Virus record (IMG/VR): IMGVR_UViG_3300011116_000460
Location: 1 to 20,110 of that record
Length of the DNA: 20,110 bases
Direction: 5' to 3' (one strand)
Origin: a virus
Shown here piece by piece: positions 5,432 through 12,252 of this stretch (positions are counted from its first letter, which is position 1; each line of letters starts with the position of its first letter). The notes beneath the pieces were generated by a model. The model was given only the letters and a program-made list of their open reading frames with translations. It was not told the origin of the DNA and made no database searches. Both the position numbers and the translations under genes were made by a program.

Positions 5432-5803
5432 ATTAAAGTTTGTAGCAAATGTGGGCTTAATTTAGATAAGTCCCAGTTTTCTCCATCTTCTGGTGGGAAA
5501 TACTTAAGGCCAGAGTGTAGGTCTTGTGCTTCTAAATTGGCAAAGCAAAGGCTAGAACTAAGAAAGGTTTGGGGTTATCCAGAAGAAGATCACATCTGCC
5601 CTATCTGTTTAAAGAATGAAGAAGAACTAAAAGGTACTGGAGGAAATGCCAGCATCTGGGTAGTAGATCATGACCACATAACAAATAGTTTTAGAGGACA
5701 TATCTGCCATAACTGCAACCGTGGTCTTGGTGTATTCCAAGATAATGTTGAAAGGTTAGAAAGAGCAATTAATTACTTAAGCACCAGTAGCCAAGTTGGT
5801 TAA
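5432..5803 (+). CDS. Recombination endonuclease VII family protein, probable ATT start
   Basis: The encoded 123-residue protein has an N-terminal zinc ribbon (Cys4, Cys7, Cys29, Cys32) and a complete endonuclease VII core. The core has Cys56/Cys59, the DHDH motif at 79-82, then GHICHNCN with Cys92/Cys95 and Asn96, and GLG. Endonuclease VII folds dimerise and cut Holliday junctions or mismatches. The first ordinary start codon in frame is TTG at 5537, which would delete the zinc ribbon. The full domain begins directly after a TAG stop, so an ATT start at 5432, or readthrough of the TAG, is needed. The 3' end runs 23 nt into the following tRNA gene. Confidence 0.72.
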   Translation: MKVCSKCGLNLDKSQFSPSSGGKYLRPECRSCASKLAKQRLELRKVWGYPEEDHICPICLKNEEELKGTGGNASIWVVDHDHITNSFRGHICHNCNRGLGVFQDNVERLERAINYLSTSSQVG

Positions 5804-5858
5804 GGCACCGAACTCATAATTCGGCTATTCGTAGGTTCAAGTCCTACCTGGTGTACCA
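5781..5858 (+). tRNA. tRNA with CAT anticodon (Ile2-like or elongator Met)
   Basis: A full cloverleaf is visible: acceptor GCACCAG/CTGGTGT, D-stem GCC/GGC, anticodon stem CCGAA/TTCGG around loop CTCATAA, and T-arm GTAGG-TTCAAGT-CCTAC. CCA is encoded (5856-5858). The first pair is G-T rather than the C-A mismatch of initiators, so it is not tRNA-fMet. The C4-G69 and C5-G68 pairs fit what I recall of the determinants for TilS, the enzyme that makes lysidine, so it may decode AUA. Confidence 0.88.
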
Positions 5859-5859
5859 A

Positions 5860-5931
5860 ATCTCTGTAACTCAGCGGAAGAGTGACACCCTTCTAAGGTG
5901 TAGGTCGTAGGTTCAAATCCTACCAGAGATG
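5860..5931 (+). tRNA. tRNA-Arg (TCT)
   Basis: Acceptor ATCTCTG/CAGAGAT pairs fully. The anticodon stem ACACC/GGTGT encloses CTTCTAA, anticodon TCT, and the T-arm is GTAGG-TTCAAAT-CCTAC with discriminator G. CCA is not encoded. It reads AGA/AGG, and AGA is a common Arg codon in the neighbouring glycan genes. It begins 1 nt after the preceding tRNA. Its last two bases form the TG of an extended -10 promoter. Confidence 0.9.
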
Positions 5932-5938
5932 CTATAAT
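5930..5938 (+). promoter_or_regulatory. Extended -10 promoter of the glycan operon
   Basis: TGCTATAAT is a perfect extended -10 (TGnTATAAT) that begins in the last two bases of tRNA-Arg. No good -35 is needed or seen; upstream is the tRNA T-arm. Transcription would start near 5945, just before the ribosome binding site AAAGGGG (5948-5954). This can boost the glycosyltransferase operon independently of the tRNA transcript. Confidence 0.62.
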
Positions 5939-5959
5939 AGATAAAACAAAGGGGTAGTC

Positions 5960-6916
5960 TTGGCTAATATAGTTTTTCTTGGTAACTTTGAAGTCTCTTA
6001 TAGTAGTGAGAATCATCATGCTAGTAGTCTAGAGTCTTTAGGCCATACCGTCACAAAATTACAGGAGCGTAAAGCCAAGACACAAACCATCCTAGAAAAA
6101 GCATTAGGCTCTGATTTATTTATCTGGGTACACACACATGGCTGGGAAACTACTGGAAATATCACAATGGATGAAGTTCTTAAGCAACTAAACTCTACTG
6201 GTGTTCCTACAATGACATATCATTTAGATTTATGGTTTGGTCTTGATAGACAAAATGATCTTAAGCATGATAGTTTCTATAGAACTATTGGACATTTCTT
6301 TACTGTAGATAAACTTATGGCTAATTGGTTTGATCACAATACCGCCGTGAAAGGCCACTTCATGCCTGCAGGAGTGTATGATAAAGAATGTTACATACAC
6401 CCAGACTACGACACACAAAACTTTGATTACGATGTTATTTTTGTGGGCAGCAGAAGATATCATCATGAACACAAGTATCGCCCAGAACTAATTGACTTCT
6501 TAAGAAAGACATACGGCAAACGATTCCTTCACGTTGGTGGAGATGGCGACACAGGAACTATCCGTGGGGATGCACTAAACCGTATCTATGCTAAGAGCAA
6601 GATTGCAGTAGGAGATAGCCTTAACATAGGCTTTGACTATCCTTACTACACTAGTGATAGATTGTTTGAGTCTACTGGTCGTGGTGGTTTTACTATCTAC
6701 CCTGAGATTAAAGGTTTAGATGAATACTTTATGCCTGATGAAGTTGTATTCTACAAGCATGGAGACTTTAATAACTTAAGAGATAAGATAGATCAGTATC
6801 TTGAAAACTCTTTGGTACGAGAAAGAATCAGAATCAATGGCCACAACCGTACAAAGAAAGAACATACTTATGTACATAGATGGACTGCAATCTTAGAAGA
6901 GTTGGGCATTAAATGA
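5960..6916 (+). CDS. CgeB-like family glycosyltransferase
   Basis: The gene starts at TTG 5960, 5 nt after AAAGGGG. The 318-residue protein has an N-terminal Rossmann-like strand (IVFLGNFEVSYSSENHHAS). Next is a middle region with DLFIWVHTHGW and FMPAGVYD, and then a C-terminal domain with DVIFVGSRRYHHE, YAKSKIAVGDSLN and RLFESTGRGGF. The last block is the nucleotide-sugar site typical of the CgeB/Glyco_trans_1_2 (GT-B) family. It should transfer a sugar from a nucleotide donor to an unknown acceptor in the cytoplasm. Its 3' end overlaps the epimerase gene by 4 nt (ATGA). The start codon is unusual, but the ribosome binding site supports it. Confidence 0.8.
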   Translation: MANIVFLGNFEVSYSSENHHASSLESLGHTVTKLQERKAKTQTILEKALGSDLFIWVHTHGWETTGNITMDEVLKQLNSTGVPTMTYHLDLWFGLDRQNDLKHDSFYRTIGHFFTVDKLMANWFDHNTAVKGHFMPAGVYDKECYIHPDYDTQNFDYDVIFVGSRRYHHEHKYRPELIDFLRKTYGKRFLHVGGDGDTGTIRGDALNRIYAKSKIAVGDSLNIGFDYPYYTSDRLFESTGRGGFTIYPEIKGLDEYFMPDEVVFYKHGDFNNLRDKIDQYLENSLVRERIRINGHNRTKKEHTYVHRWTAILEELGIK

Positions 6917-7800
6917 ATTGCTTAGTAACTGGAGGGGCAGGCTTCATTGGATCTAATCTTGTTGATAAACTTATAGACCTTGGTCATAATGTTATCTGTA
7001 TAGATAATGAATCAGCAGAATGTCATGAGCAGTTTTATTGGAACCTAAAAGCAAATAACTATAAATATGATATATGTGATTATAAGAAGATAGAACATTT
7101 ATTTAATGGAATAGACTATGTATTTCATATTGCATCTGATGCAAGAATTCAACCAGCAATCTTAAATCCTAGAAAATCTATTGAGTCTAACGCAGTTGGA
7201 ACTGCTAATGTATTAGAACTATCTCGCTTAGCAAAAGTAAAGAAGTTTGTTTATTCTAGTACATCATCTGCATATGGTAAGAAAGCAATACTTCCAAACA
7301 TAGAAACACAGGCATCTGACCCACTAACACCATACTCTGCTGCAAAGGTATTTGGTGAAAACCTTGCAAGAGTTTATTATAATCTTTACGGTCTTGAGAC
7401 TATATCACTTAGATACTTTAATGTTTATGGAGATAGACAGCCACTAAAAGGTCAATATGCACCAGTAATAGGATTGTTTTTAAAACAATATCATGAAGGC
7501 AAACCACTAACAGTTGTTGGAGATGGATCTCAGCGCAGAGACTTTACACACATATCTGATGTAGTAGAAGCAAACATCCTTGCATCTGAAGTAAGTCATG
7601 GCTTTGGTGAGGTATATAACATCGGGTATGGAAGTAACTATTCTATAATTGATATTGCTAATATGATTTCAAATGATGTTAAGTTTATCCCGCCGAGAAT
7701 TGGAGAGGTGCAAGAAACTCTTGCATCTAATGAAAAGTTTAAAGGTTTAACGGGCTGGACACCAAAGGTATCTTTAATGGATTGGTTACAAGATGACTGA
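6913..7800 (+). CDS. NAD-dependent nucleotide-sugar epimerase/dehydratase
   Basis: The 295-residue extended-SDR protein has the NAD-binding GGAGFIGSNL at residues 7-16, SSTSSAYG near 115-122 and the catalytic Tyr141-x3-Lys145 (YSAAK). RYFNVYGDRQ and the RRDFTHISDV block that closes the sugar site follow. This is the UDP-glucose/UDP-GlcNAc 4-epimerase-like group; the exact sugar cannot be decided. It probably supplies a rare nucleotide sugar to the surrounding glycosyltransferases. The length is slightly short for the family (often 310-340), mainly at the C-terminus. It overlaps its neighbours by 4 and 8 nt. Confidence 0.88.
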   Translation: MNCLVTGGAGFIGSNLVDKLIDLGHNVICIDNESAECHEQFYWNLKANNYKYDICDYKKIEHLFNGIDYVFHIASDARIQPAILNPRKSIESNAVGTANVLELSRLAKVKKFVYSSTSSAYGKKAILPNIETQASDPLTPYSAAKVFGENLARVYYNLYGLETISLRYFNVYGDRQPLKGQYAPVIGLFLKQYHEGKPLTVVGDGSQRRDFTHISDVVEANILASEVSHGFGEVYNIGYGSNYSIIDIANMISNDVKFIPPRIGEVQETLASNEKFKGLTGWTPKVSLMDWLQDD

Positions 7801-8506
7801 GATGAGAAAAGTAATAATCAATGGTGAGTTTGAAATTACTTTACCAGAGCATCGTGCTGCACGTCCTGATTGGTATCAACCACATGGTTGGGAAAAGCCA
7901 AGACTAAAACACATGTCTGAAAATATTTCTTCTGGAGATGTTATGTATTATGTTGGTGCAGAAGAAGGAGAGTTTGCTGCGCTGTGTCAAATGTGGGGTG
8001 CGGAAGTAGTTGTATTTGAGCCAAACCCTAAAGTTTGGTCACACTTCCCATTGCTTTGGAGTGCAAATAATTTAGATCTTCCAATGGTTTGTATTCCTGG
8101 ATTTGCATCTGATAAGATAAACAGTCTTTCAAGAATATATTATAACGAATGGCCACCAGAAGTTAATGATGTAATTGAAGCAGCCCATGGATTTAAAGAA
8201 CTATACCTTGAAGGAGAAACCTATGGTCAGATTACTATAGACTCTTGTGTATATGATCATGGTATTAAGCCACCTACCGCCATTTCATTGGACGTAGAGG
8301 GTAGTGAGTGGAGGGTCCTAGGAGGGGCTGAGAGGGTGCTTAGAGAGCACAAACCAAAGATTTGGTTATCTGGACACCCTGAGTTTATGCTACAGCAATG
8401 GAATGAATCTTTATATAATCTTAGACAATGGATAAAAGGATTAGGATACACTGAAATAATTTTAGATTACCAACATGAGGTTCATTTATATTATGAATCA
8501 ATATAA
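7793..8506 (+). CDS. FkbM-like SAM-dependent methyltransferase
   Basis: The 237-residue protein shows a SAM-binding motif I variant, MYYVGAEEGEFAAL (about residue 50), followed by VVVFEPNP with the acidic residue that binds the ribose. AISLDVEGSEWRVLGGA near 163 is the FkbM signature. FkbM enzymes O-methylate sugars, so it may cap or decorate the glycan made by the neighbouring transferases. Motif I has YVGAEEG where the family usually has DVGANxG, yet the acidic EP motif is intact. It starts 8 nt before the epimerase stop. An in-frame ATG three codons later (7802) is an alternative. Confidence 0.8.
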   Translation: MTEMRKVIINGEFEITLPEHRAARPDWYQPHGWEKPRLKHMSENISSGDVMYYVGAEEGEFAALCQMWGAEVVVFEPNPKVWSHFPLLWSANNLDLPMVCIPGFASDKINSLSRIYYNEWPPEVNDVIEAAHGFKELYLEGETYGQITIDSCVYDHGIKPPTAISLDVEGSEWRVLGGAERVLREHKPKIWLSGHPEFMLQQWNESLYNLRQWIKGLGYTEIILDYQHEVHLYYESI

Positions 8507-9347
8507 CGCATACTTATATTCTCATGACGGACAAGACTATGCAAATGACAAATGGGATTATGGATTATTAAAAGAAATATTTGATAAGCATGAAGTAGAT
8601 CAAATAAGGGTTACAGAAATTCCAAAAGGAGATAAAGCCTTTGTTGTAATCCCTGGACCACAGACTGCTGGCAATGAAGAACTATTGTCTAATGAATTAA
8701 ATAAACTTTCTAGAGTTGTTTTATTTATTAATGGAGATGAGAATGCTAGGTTTGATGTAAGTAAAATTAGACATAATAATATTCAGATATGGATTCAATA
8801 CCCTCATGAAAAGCATGATCAATATAATAAGATGCCAATTGGAGTTCCGCAACACTTAAAAGACAACGTTCCAGAGTATAAAGAAAAAGAGTATGATGTA
8901 TATTTTGGGGGACAGATAACACACTCAAGAAGAAAAGAGTTAGCCTCAGTCATGCCAAAACTAAAGAATTCACTCTATGGACCAACAAAAGGATTTTCTC
9001 TGGGAGATAAGCCAAAAGATTACTATGCTAAACTTTCAAGTGCAAAGATTGCTCCATGTCCATCTGGGGCAGCAGTAATAGATACATTTAGATTCTTTGA
9101 ATCAATAGAATTATTAACTCTTCCAATTGCAGATAAACTAGATCCAAGCATGACAGAGACAAAGTTTTATAAAAAAATGTTTGGTCCCGAATTTCCTGTT
9201 GAATCTTTAGATAACTGGAATAATATTCAAGAACTTTTGCCAGATTTATTAGAAAATTATCCAGACAATATGCACAGAGTTGTTTCTTGGTGGATTAAAT
9301 ATAAAAGAGATTTGGGTATTAAGATAATGGGGCAACTAAATGCATAA
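8493..9347 (+). CDS. Putative glycosyltransferase of the glycan operon
   Basis: The start at 8493 (MNQYNAY) is preferred; ATG 8475 would overlap the upstream gene by 32 nt instead of 14. Of about 284 residues, DVYFGGQITHSRRKEL in the middle and YYAKLSSAKIAPCPSG with DTFRFFESIEL later resemble the nucleotide-binding half of GT-B enzymes of the exostosin/CgeB type. The N-terminal half has FVVIPGPQTAG and WIQYPHEKHD. No single motif is diagnostic, so the activity is inferred from this pattern and from sitting between sugar enzymes. It overlaps the next gene by 8 nt. Confidence 0.62.
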   Translation: MNQYNAYLYSHDGQDYANDKWDYGLLKEIFDKHEVDQIRVTEIPKGDKAFVVIPGPQTAGNEELLSNELNKLSRVVLFINGDENARFDVSKIRHNNIQIWIQYPHEKHDQYNKMPIGVPQHLKDNVPEYKEKEYDVYFGGQITHSRRKELASVMPKLKNSLYGPTKGFSLGDKPKDYYAKLSSAKIAPCPSGAAVIDTFRFFESIELLTLPIADKLDPSMTETKFYKKMFGPEFPVESLDNWNNIQELLPDLLENYPDNMHRVVSWWIKYKRDLGIKIMGQLNA

Positions 9348-10098
9348 AAGAGATATAACTATTGTTGTGGTAACTTCTGTTTTGCCATCTCATCCAAATA
9401 CAGATATCATAGATGAAACAATTAAGTCTATTAGATTTCATTTTCCAGATAATGAGATAATCTTGCAGATTGATGGGTTAAGAAGAGAACAAAATCACCG
9501 CAAAAAAGATTACGATGAATATAAAAATCGTATTTTGTGGAAATGTTTGCATGAATATAAAAATGTTTTGCCAATGGTTTTTGAAAGTCATATCCATCAA
9601 ACAGGCATGATGCGTAGAACAATGCCAGAAATAAAAACATCATTGCTTCTTTATGTTGAGGGAGATGCTCCTCTTACGCTTGACCCTATTGATTGGGAAA
9701 AGTGTTTAGATATGATTGAGTATGGCAAAGCAAACACTATTCGTTTTCACTTTGAAGCCTTTATTCCAGAACCTCACAAGCACTTAATGTTTGATTTAGA
9801 GGATGGATTTTTACAGACCGCACAATGGAGCCAACGTCCACACTTAACAACCAAAAGTTATTATAGAGATGTTGTCTTGCCATCATGTGACAAATTCTTT
9901 TTTATAGAAGATACCTTTCATGGCAGGGTTCAAGATGATATTTTGCCATATGATATTTTTAACAAAGATGGCTGGGATATACATAAGTTATGGATCTATC
10001 ATCCTGACACAAACATTAAAAGGTCTTACCATTTAGATGGCCGTGATGGTCATAAAAAATTTACTACAGATGATAATTTTTGGGGATATAAAGAATGA
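9340..10098 (+). CDS. Putative GT-A type glycosyltransferase
   Basis: The 252-residue protein opens with ITIVVVTSVLPSHP, then IDETIKSIRFHFPDNEIILQIDG. This is the beta-alpha-beta start of a GT2-like nucleotide-sugar fold. YVEGDAPLTLDPIDW near residue 108 takes the place of the metal-binding acidic motif. Downstream are a basic/aromatic stretch and FFIEDTFHGRVQDD, which could hold the acceptor site. There is no membrane segment. The call is by fold pattern only; the donor and acceptor are unknown. It overlaps the next gene by 4 nt (ATGA). Confidence 0.62.
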   Translation: MHKRDITIVVVTSVLPSHPNTDIIDETIKSIRFHFPDNEIILQIDGLRREQNHRKKDYDEYKNRILWKCLHEYKNVLPMVFESHIHQTGMMRRTMPEIKTSLLLYVEGDAPLTLDPIDWEKCLDMIEYGKANTIRFHFEAFIPEPHKHLMFDLEDGFLQTAQWSQRPHLTTKSYYRDVVLPSCDKFFFIEDTFHGRVQDDILPYDIFNKDGWDIHKLWIYHPDTNIKRSYHLDGRDGHKKFTTDDNFWGYKE

Positions 10099-11126
10099 GA
10101 CTAGGAATCATAGCAAGATCTGACAACACTGGCCTGGGTAATCAAACCAGAGAACTAGTAAACATGTTAAATCCTGACAAAATTTTACTCATTAACTCAA
10201 GTTTTTTTAATCAAAATGAACAACATCCTGAGTGGTATGCAGGTTATGACTGTATTACGACAGACAGAGGATTTCCTAGACAAGGAGAAGTAAAAGCATT
10301 TTTACAAAACCTTGATGTTGTTATTAGTTGTGAAACATTTTACTCACAACAACTTGTTGACATGGCTAGAATGGCTGGTATAAAAACAATTCTTCAATAT
10401 AACTATGAATTTTTAGGTAACTTACAACACGAAGATTGGTCCTTGCCAGATGTATTATTGGCTCCAAGCACTTGGCATATAAATGATATCAAGAATCTAT
10501 ATGGTGATAGATGTGAAGTTATTCATCTACCGCCACCAACTGACGCAGAGTTATTTAAAGATGTAAGAAATATAAATACACAAGACCATAGAAGGATCTT
10601 GCATGTTGCTGGTAAGGCAGCCGTTAAAGATCGCAACGGTACCGAAACGGTTATTCAGATGCTTAATTATTCAAGAGAAGATTATAAATTAGTTATTAAA
10701 ACACAAACACCTTTAGAGATTAAAACAACAGATGAAAGAGTTATTATAGAAACAGATAACGTTGCAAACAAACAGGATCTCTACTCTGGTTACGATGCAA
10801 TGGTATTGCCTAGAAGATATGCTGGTTTATGTTTACCAATGAATGAGGCATTGATGAGTGGGCTACCAGTTTTTATGCCCAGGATTTCTCCTAATACAAC
10901 TGTATTACCAGATGAATGGACACTAGAGGCTGATAAAATTGATAGGTTTAAGGCTAAAGCAACTGTTGGTGTTTGGTCTGTTAATCCTAAATCACTTGCT
11001 AAACTTATTGATAACTATATTGTTAGTGATAAGCAAGCAATGAAAACAAAAGCATTTAATTTAGGGTTTGAACATTTTTCAAGAGAATCATTAAAACAAA
11101 AATATATAGATATTATTAACTCATAA
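10095..11126 (+). CDS. GT-B (GT4-like) glycosyltransferase
   Basis: The 343-residue protein has the N-terminal GT-B loop IARSDNTGLGNQTRELV, DVVISCETFYSQQLV, then LAPSTWHINDIKN as in group-1 transferases. The C-terminal domain starts with RILHVAGKAAVKDRNG. It has YSGYDAMVLPRRYAGLCLPMNEALMSGLP in two parts around residues 235-263; this is the donor-binding E-x7-E-like region, with Glu256 visible. It is the last gene of the six-gene plus-strand operon and stops 4 bp before the terminator sequence at 11130. It probably adds the final sugar or extends the chain. Confidence 0.78.
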   Translation: MRLGIIARSDNTGLGNQTRELVNMLNPDKILLINSSFFNQNEQHPEWYAGYDCITTDRGFPRQGEVKAFLQNLDVVISCETFYSQQLVDMARMAGIKTILQYNYEFLGNLQHEDWSLPDVLLAPSTWHINDIKNLYGDRCEVIHLPPPTDAELFKDVRNINTQDHRRILHVAGKAAVKDRNGTETVIQMLNYSREDYKLVIKTQTPLEIKTTDERVIIETDNVANKQDLYSGYDAMVLPRRYAGLCLPMNEALMSGLPVFMPRISPNTTVLPDEWTLEADKIDRFKAKATVGVWSVNPKSLAKLIDNYIVSDKQAMKTKAFNLGFEHFSRESLKQKYIDIINS

Positions 11127-11129
11127 AAC

Positions 11130-11157
11130 AAAAAAGCCAGCCTATCTCTAGACTGGC
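11130..11157 (-). terminator. Rho-independent terminator of the - strand operon
   Basis: Read on the - strand, GCCAGTCTA pairs with TAGGCTGGC over 9 bp (one T-G wobble) around a GAGA tetraloop (11157 to 11136). A run of six T follows (11135 down to 11130). It lies 18 nt after the holin-candidate stop. On the + strand the same hairpin is followed by AATTCT, so it should end the glycan operon only weakly. Confidence 0.85.
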
Positions 11158-11174
11158 AATTCTGTAAGTAAAAA

Positions 11175-11450
11175 TTACTTCTTTGGCGCTGCCTTCTTAG
11201 CAGGTGCCTTCTTCTTTGCAGGTGCCTTAGCAGCCTTCAGAGCGGTCTCTACGGCTTTAGCATCTGGCAATAGACCAAAAGCCTTGTCGTTAGGATTGAT
11301 TGCTCTAATTGCAACGGGTGCAAGTGCTGCAACAAGGGCAGTCCATAGATCCTTTGGATCTGTTACTCCTGCCATGTATAGTGCAAGGCCTGATGCAAGG
11401 ACTGAACGTCCGTATGATGCAAGTAGTGCCTTTAGTTGTTCTGTGTTCAT
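11175..11450 (-). CDS. Holin-like small membrane protein with Lys/Ala tail
   Basis: The 91-residue protein has an N-terminal region with VLASGLALYMAGV (residues 17-29) and LWTALVAALAPVAIRAI (35-51), two candidate membrane helices, followed by NPNDKAFG. The APVAIRAINPNDKAFG stretch resembles actinophage holins of the r1t type. The C-terminus is a low-complexity Ala/Lys/Pro tail (about residues 69-91) that would be cytoplasmic and positively charged. AGGAGG lies 5 nt before the ATG and fully supports the start. It is the last gene before the terminator. A holin makes pores for the lysin. The lysin itself is far upstream, at 18691, so the assignment is moderate. Confidence 0.55.
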   Translation of the reverse strand: MNTEQLKALLASYGRSVLASGLALYMAGVTDPKDLWTALVAALAPVAIRAINPNDKAFGLLPDAKAVETALKAAKAPAKKKAPAKKAAPKK

Positions 11451-11458
11451 TTTTCCTC

Positions 11459-11617
11459 CTAGGATAGAACCTTAATTAGTATAGCATATCCAGCCCATAG
11501 CCCTACAATTCCTGCGACTCCCGCAAAAACTGGTGGTGCTGGTACTGGCAATTTGAATGCAGCAAAGACTACGCCACACCCAAAACCTGTTAGTGTTGAT
11601 AATAATATATCTTTCAT
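11459..11617 (-). CDS. XapX-domain membrane protein
   Basis: This 52-residue frame starts at ATG 11617 and ends at TAG 11461-11459. It has two hydrophobic helices, about 4-20 and 31-48, joined by the diagnostic LPVPAPPVFAG loop of the XapX domain (DUF1427). XapX proteins are small inner-membrane proteins of unknown role. ATGA overlap with the upstream gene and an AGGAGG for the next gene inside its stop region show that it is part of the - strand operon. In a phage, a two-helix protein beside a holin candidate could also assist lysis, which is inference. Confidence 0.78.
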   Translation of the reverse strand: MKDILLSTLTGFGCGVVFAAFKLPVPAPPVFAGVAGIVGLWAGYAILIKVLS

Positions 11618-11781
11618 GATTTAAATGCCTCCGCTTGTAATTGTTTAAAATGTTTTTCACAAAGATCAATTATATTAGTCTCTGTTGCCCATAAATTTGA
11701 CGCTTGTTCTTGACATTCTTCTATTAAACATATTAAAAATGCACTATAAATTAATGAATGACGATCCTTTAATTTAAGCAT
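11614..11781 (-). CDS. 55-residue hypothetical protein
   Basis: The frame starts at ATG 11781, overlapping the upstream stop by 8 nt, and ends at TGA 11616-11614 inside the XapX start (ATGA). The peptide is helical: residues 9-20 are hydrophobic (SLIYSAFLICLI), followed by EECQEQASNLWATE and an amphipathic C-terminal helix. It has three Cys (18, 23, 41). The hydrophobic stretch is short, so it may be membrane-peripheral. The coupling junctions at both ends support translation. Function is unknown. Confidence 0.55.
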   Translation of the reverse strand: MLKLKDRHSLIYSAFLICLIEECQEQASNLWATETNIIDLCEKHFKQLQAEAFKS

Positions 11782-12217
11782 TTTCTTCTTCTGGAAGTAG
11801 TGTTTTTAATTCTTTATATGCTTTTGAAATATTTTTCATAGATGGATAGTCAGGCCTTGATATAGATAGTGCTTCTCCATATTCATCAAAATATGATACA
11901 TCTGCATCAACATCATTAACAAACTTTGTTAATCCTTTTTGTACGCTTTCAATATATGAAAAAGCCCAATCTCTTGAGTCGGAAAGAAACTTAATAAAGT
12001 TTTCTTTGTGTATTGATTCATCTGAGTCTTCTTTTATTTTTGTAGATTTTGTTAAATCAACATACTCTTGAAGCAAAGTGTTTTCAATAAATAGTTTTGA
12101 AATATCTTTTTTAAGTTTAATAGATTGTTTTAAAACCAACATATATGACAGTGCAAAACAAACTGTCAATGTTGCAAAAACAATAATAAGAATATCTTTC
12201 ATATCTACACCCCACAT
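11774..12217 (-). CDS. Membrane-anchored coiled-coil protein
   Basis: The 147-residue protein has a single N-terminal hydrophobic segment (about residues 7-27, IIVFATLTVCFALSYMLVL). A charged helical region follows (KQSIKLKKDISKLFIENTLLQEY), and then an acidic C-terminal domain. That domain has WAFSYIESVQKGLTKFVNDVD and SMKNISKAYKELKTLLPEEE. The topology is anchor plus cytoplasmic helix bundle. Similar proteins are frequent and uncharacterised in actinophages. Two starts compete: ATG 12217, 6 nt after a perfect -10 (leaderless), or ATG 12202 behind GGGGTG. Both keep the anchor. Confidence 0.68.
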   Translation of the reverse strand: MWGVDMKDILIIVFATLTVCFALSYMLVLKQSIKLKKDISKLFIENTLLQEYVDLTKSTKIKEDSDESIHKENFIKFLSDSRDWAFSYIESVQKGLTKFVNDVDADVSYFDEYGEALSISRPDYPSMKNISKAYKELKTLLPEEENA

Positions 12218-12223
12218 GTTTTA

Positions 12224-12252
12224 ATTATATCCTAATGCCTTGGGTTTGTCAA
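12224..12252 (-). promoter_or_regulatory. Consensus sigma70 promoter, leaderless or near-leaderless
   Basis: On the - strand, TTGACA (12252-12247) and TATAAT (12229-12224) are both perfect, with a 17-nt spacer. The ATG at 12217 follows after 6 nt. The promoter lies across the end of the glycosyltransferase gene at 12232 and would drive the 12217-to-11175 gene group up to the terminator. Confidence 0.85.

Noticed and set aside
5781-5931. tRNA genes as an integration site
   Set aside because: No integrase, excisionase or repeated tRNA fragment is in the window, so no att site can be supported.
11472-11669. 65-codon - strand frame over the XapX region
   Set aside because: It is in the wrong frame for the XapX motif LPVPAPP, which is encoded by 11459-11617 with coupling at both ends.
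11710-11715. TTGACA inside the 11614-11781 gene on the + strand
   Set aside because: No -10 at 16-18 nt distance and no gene downstream on that strand.
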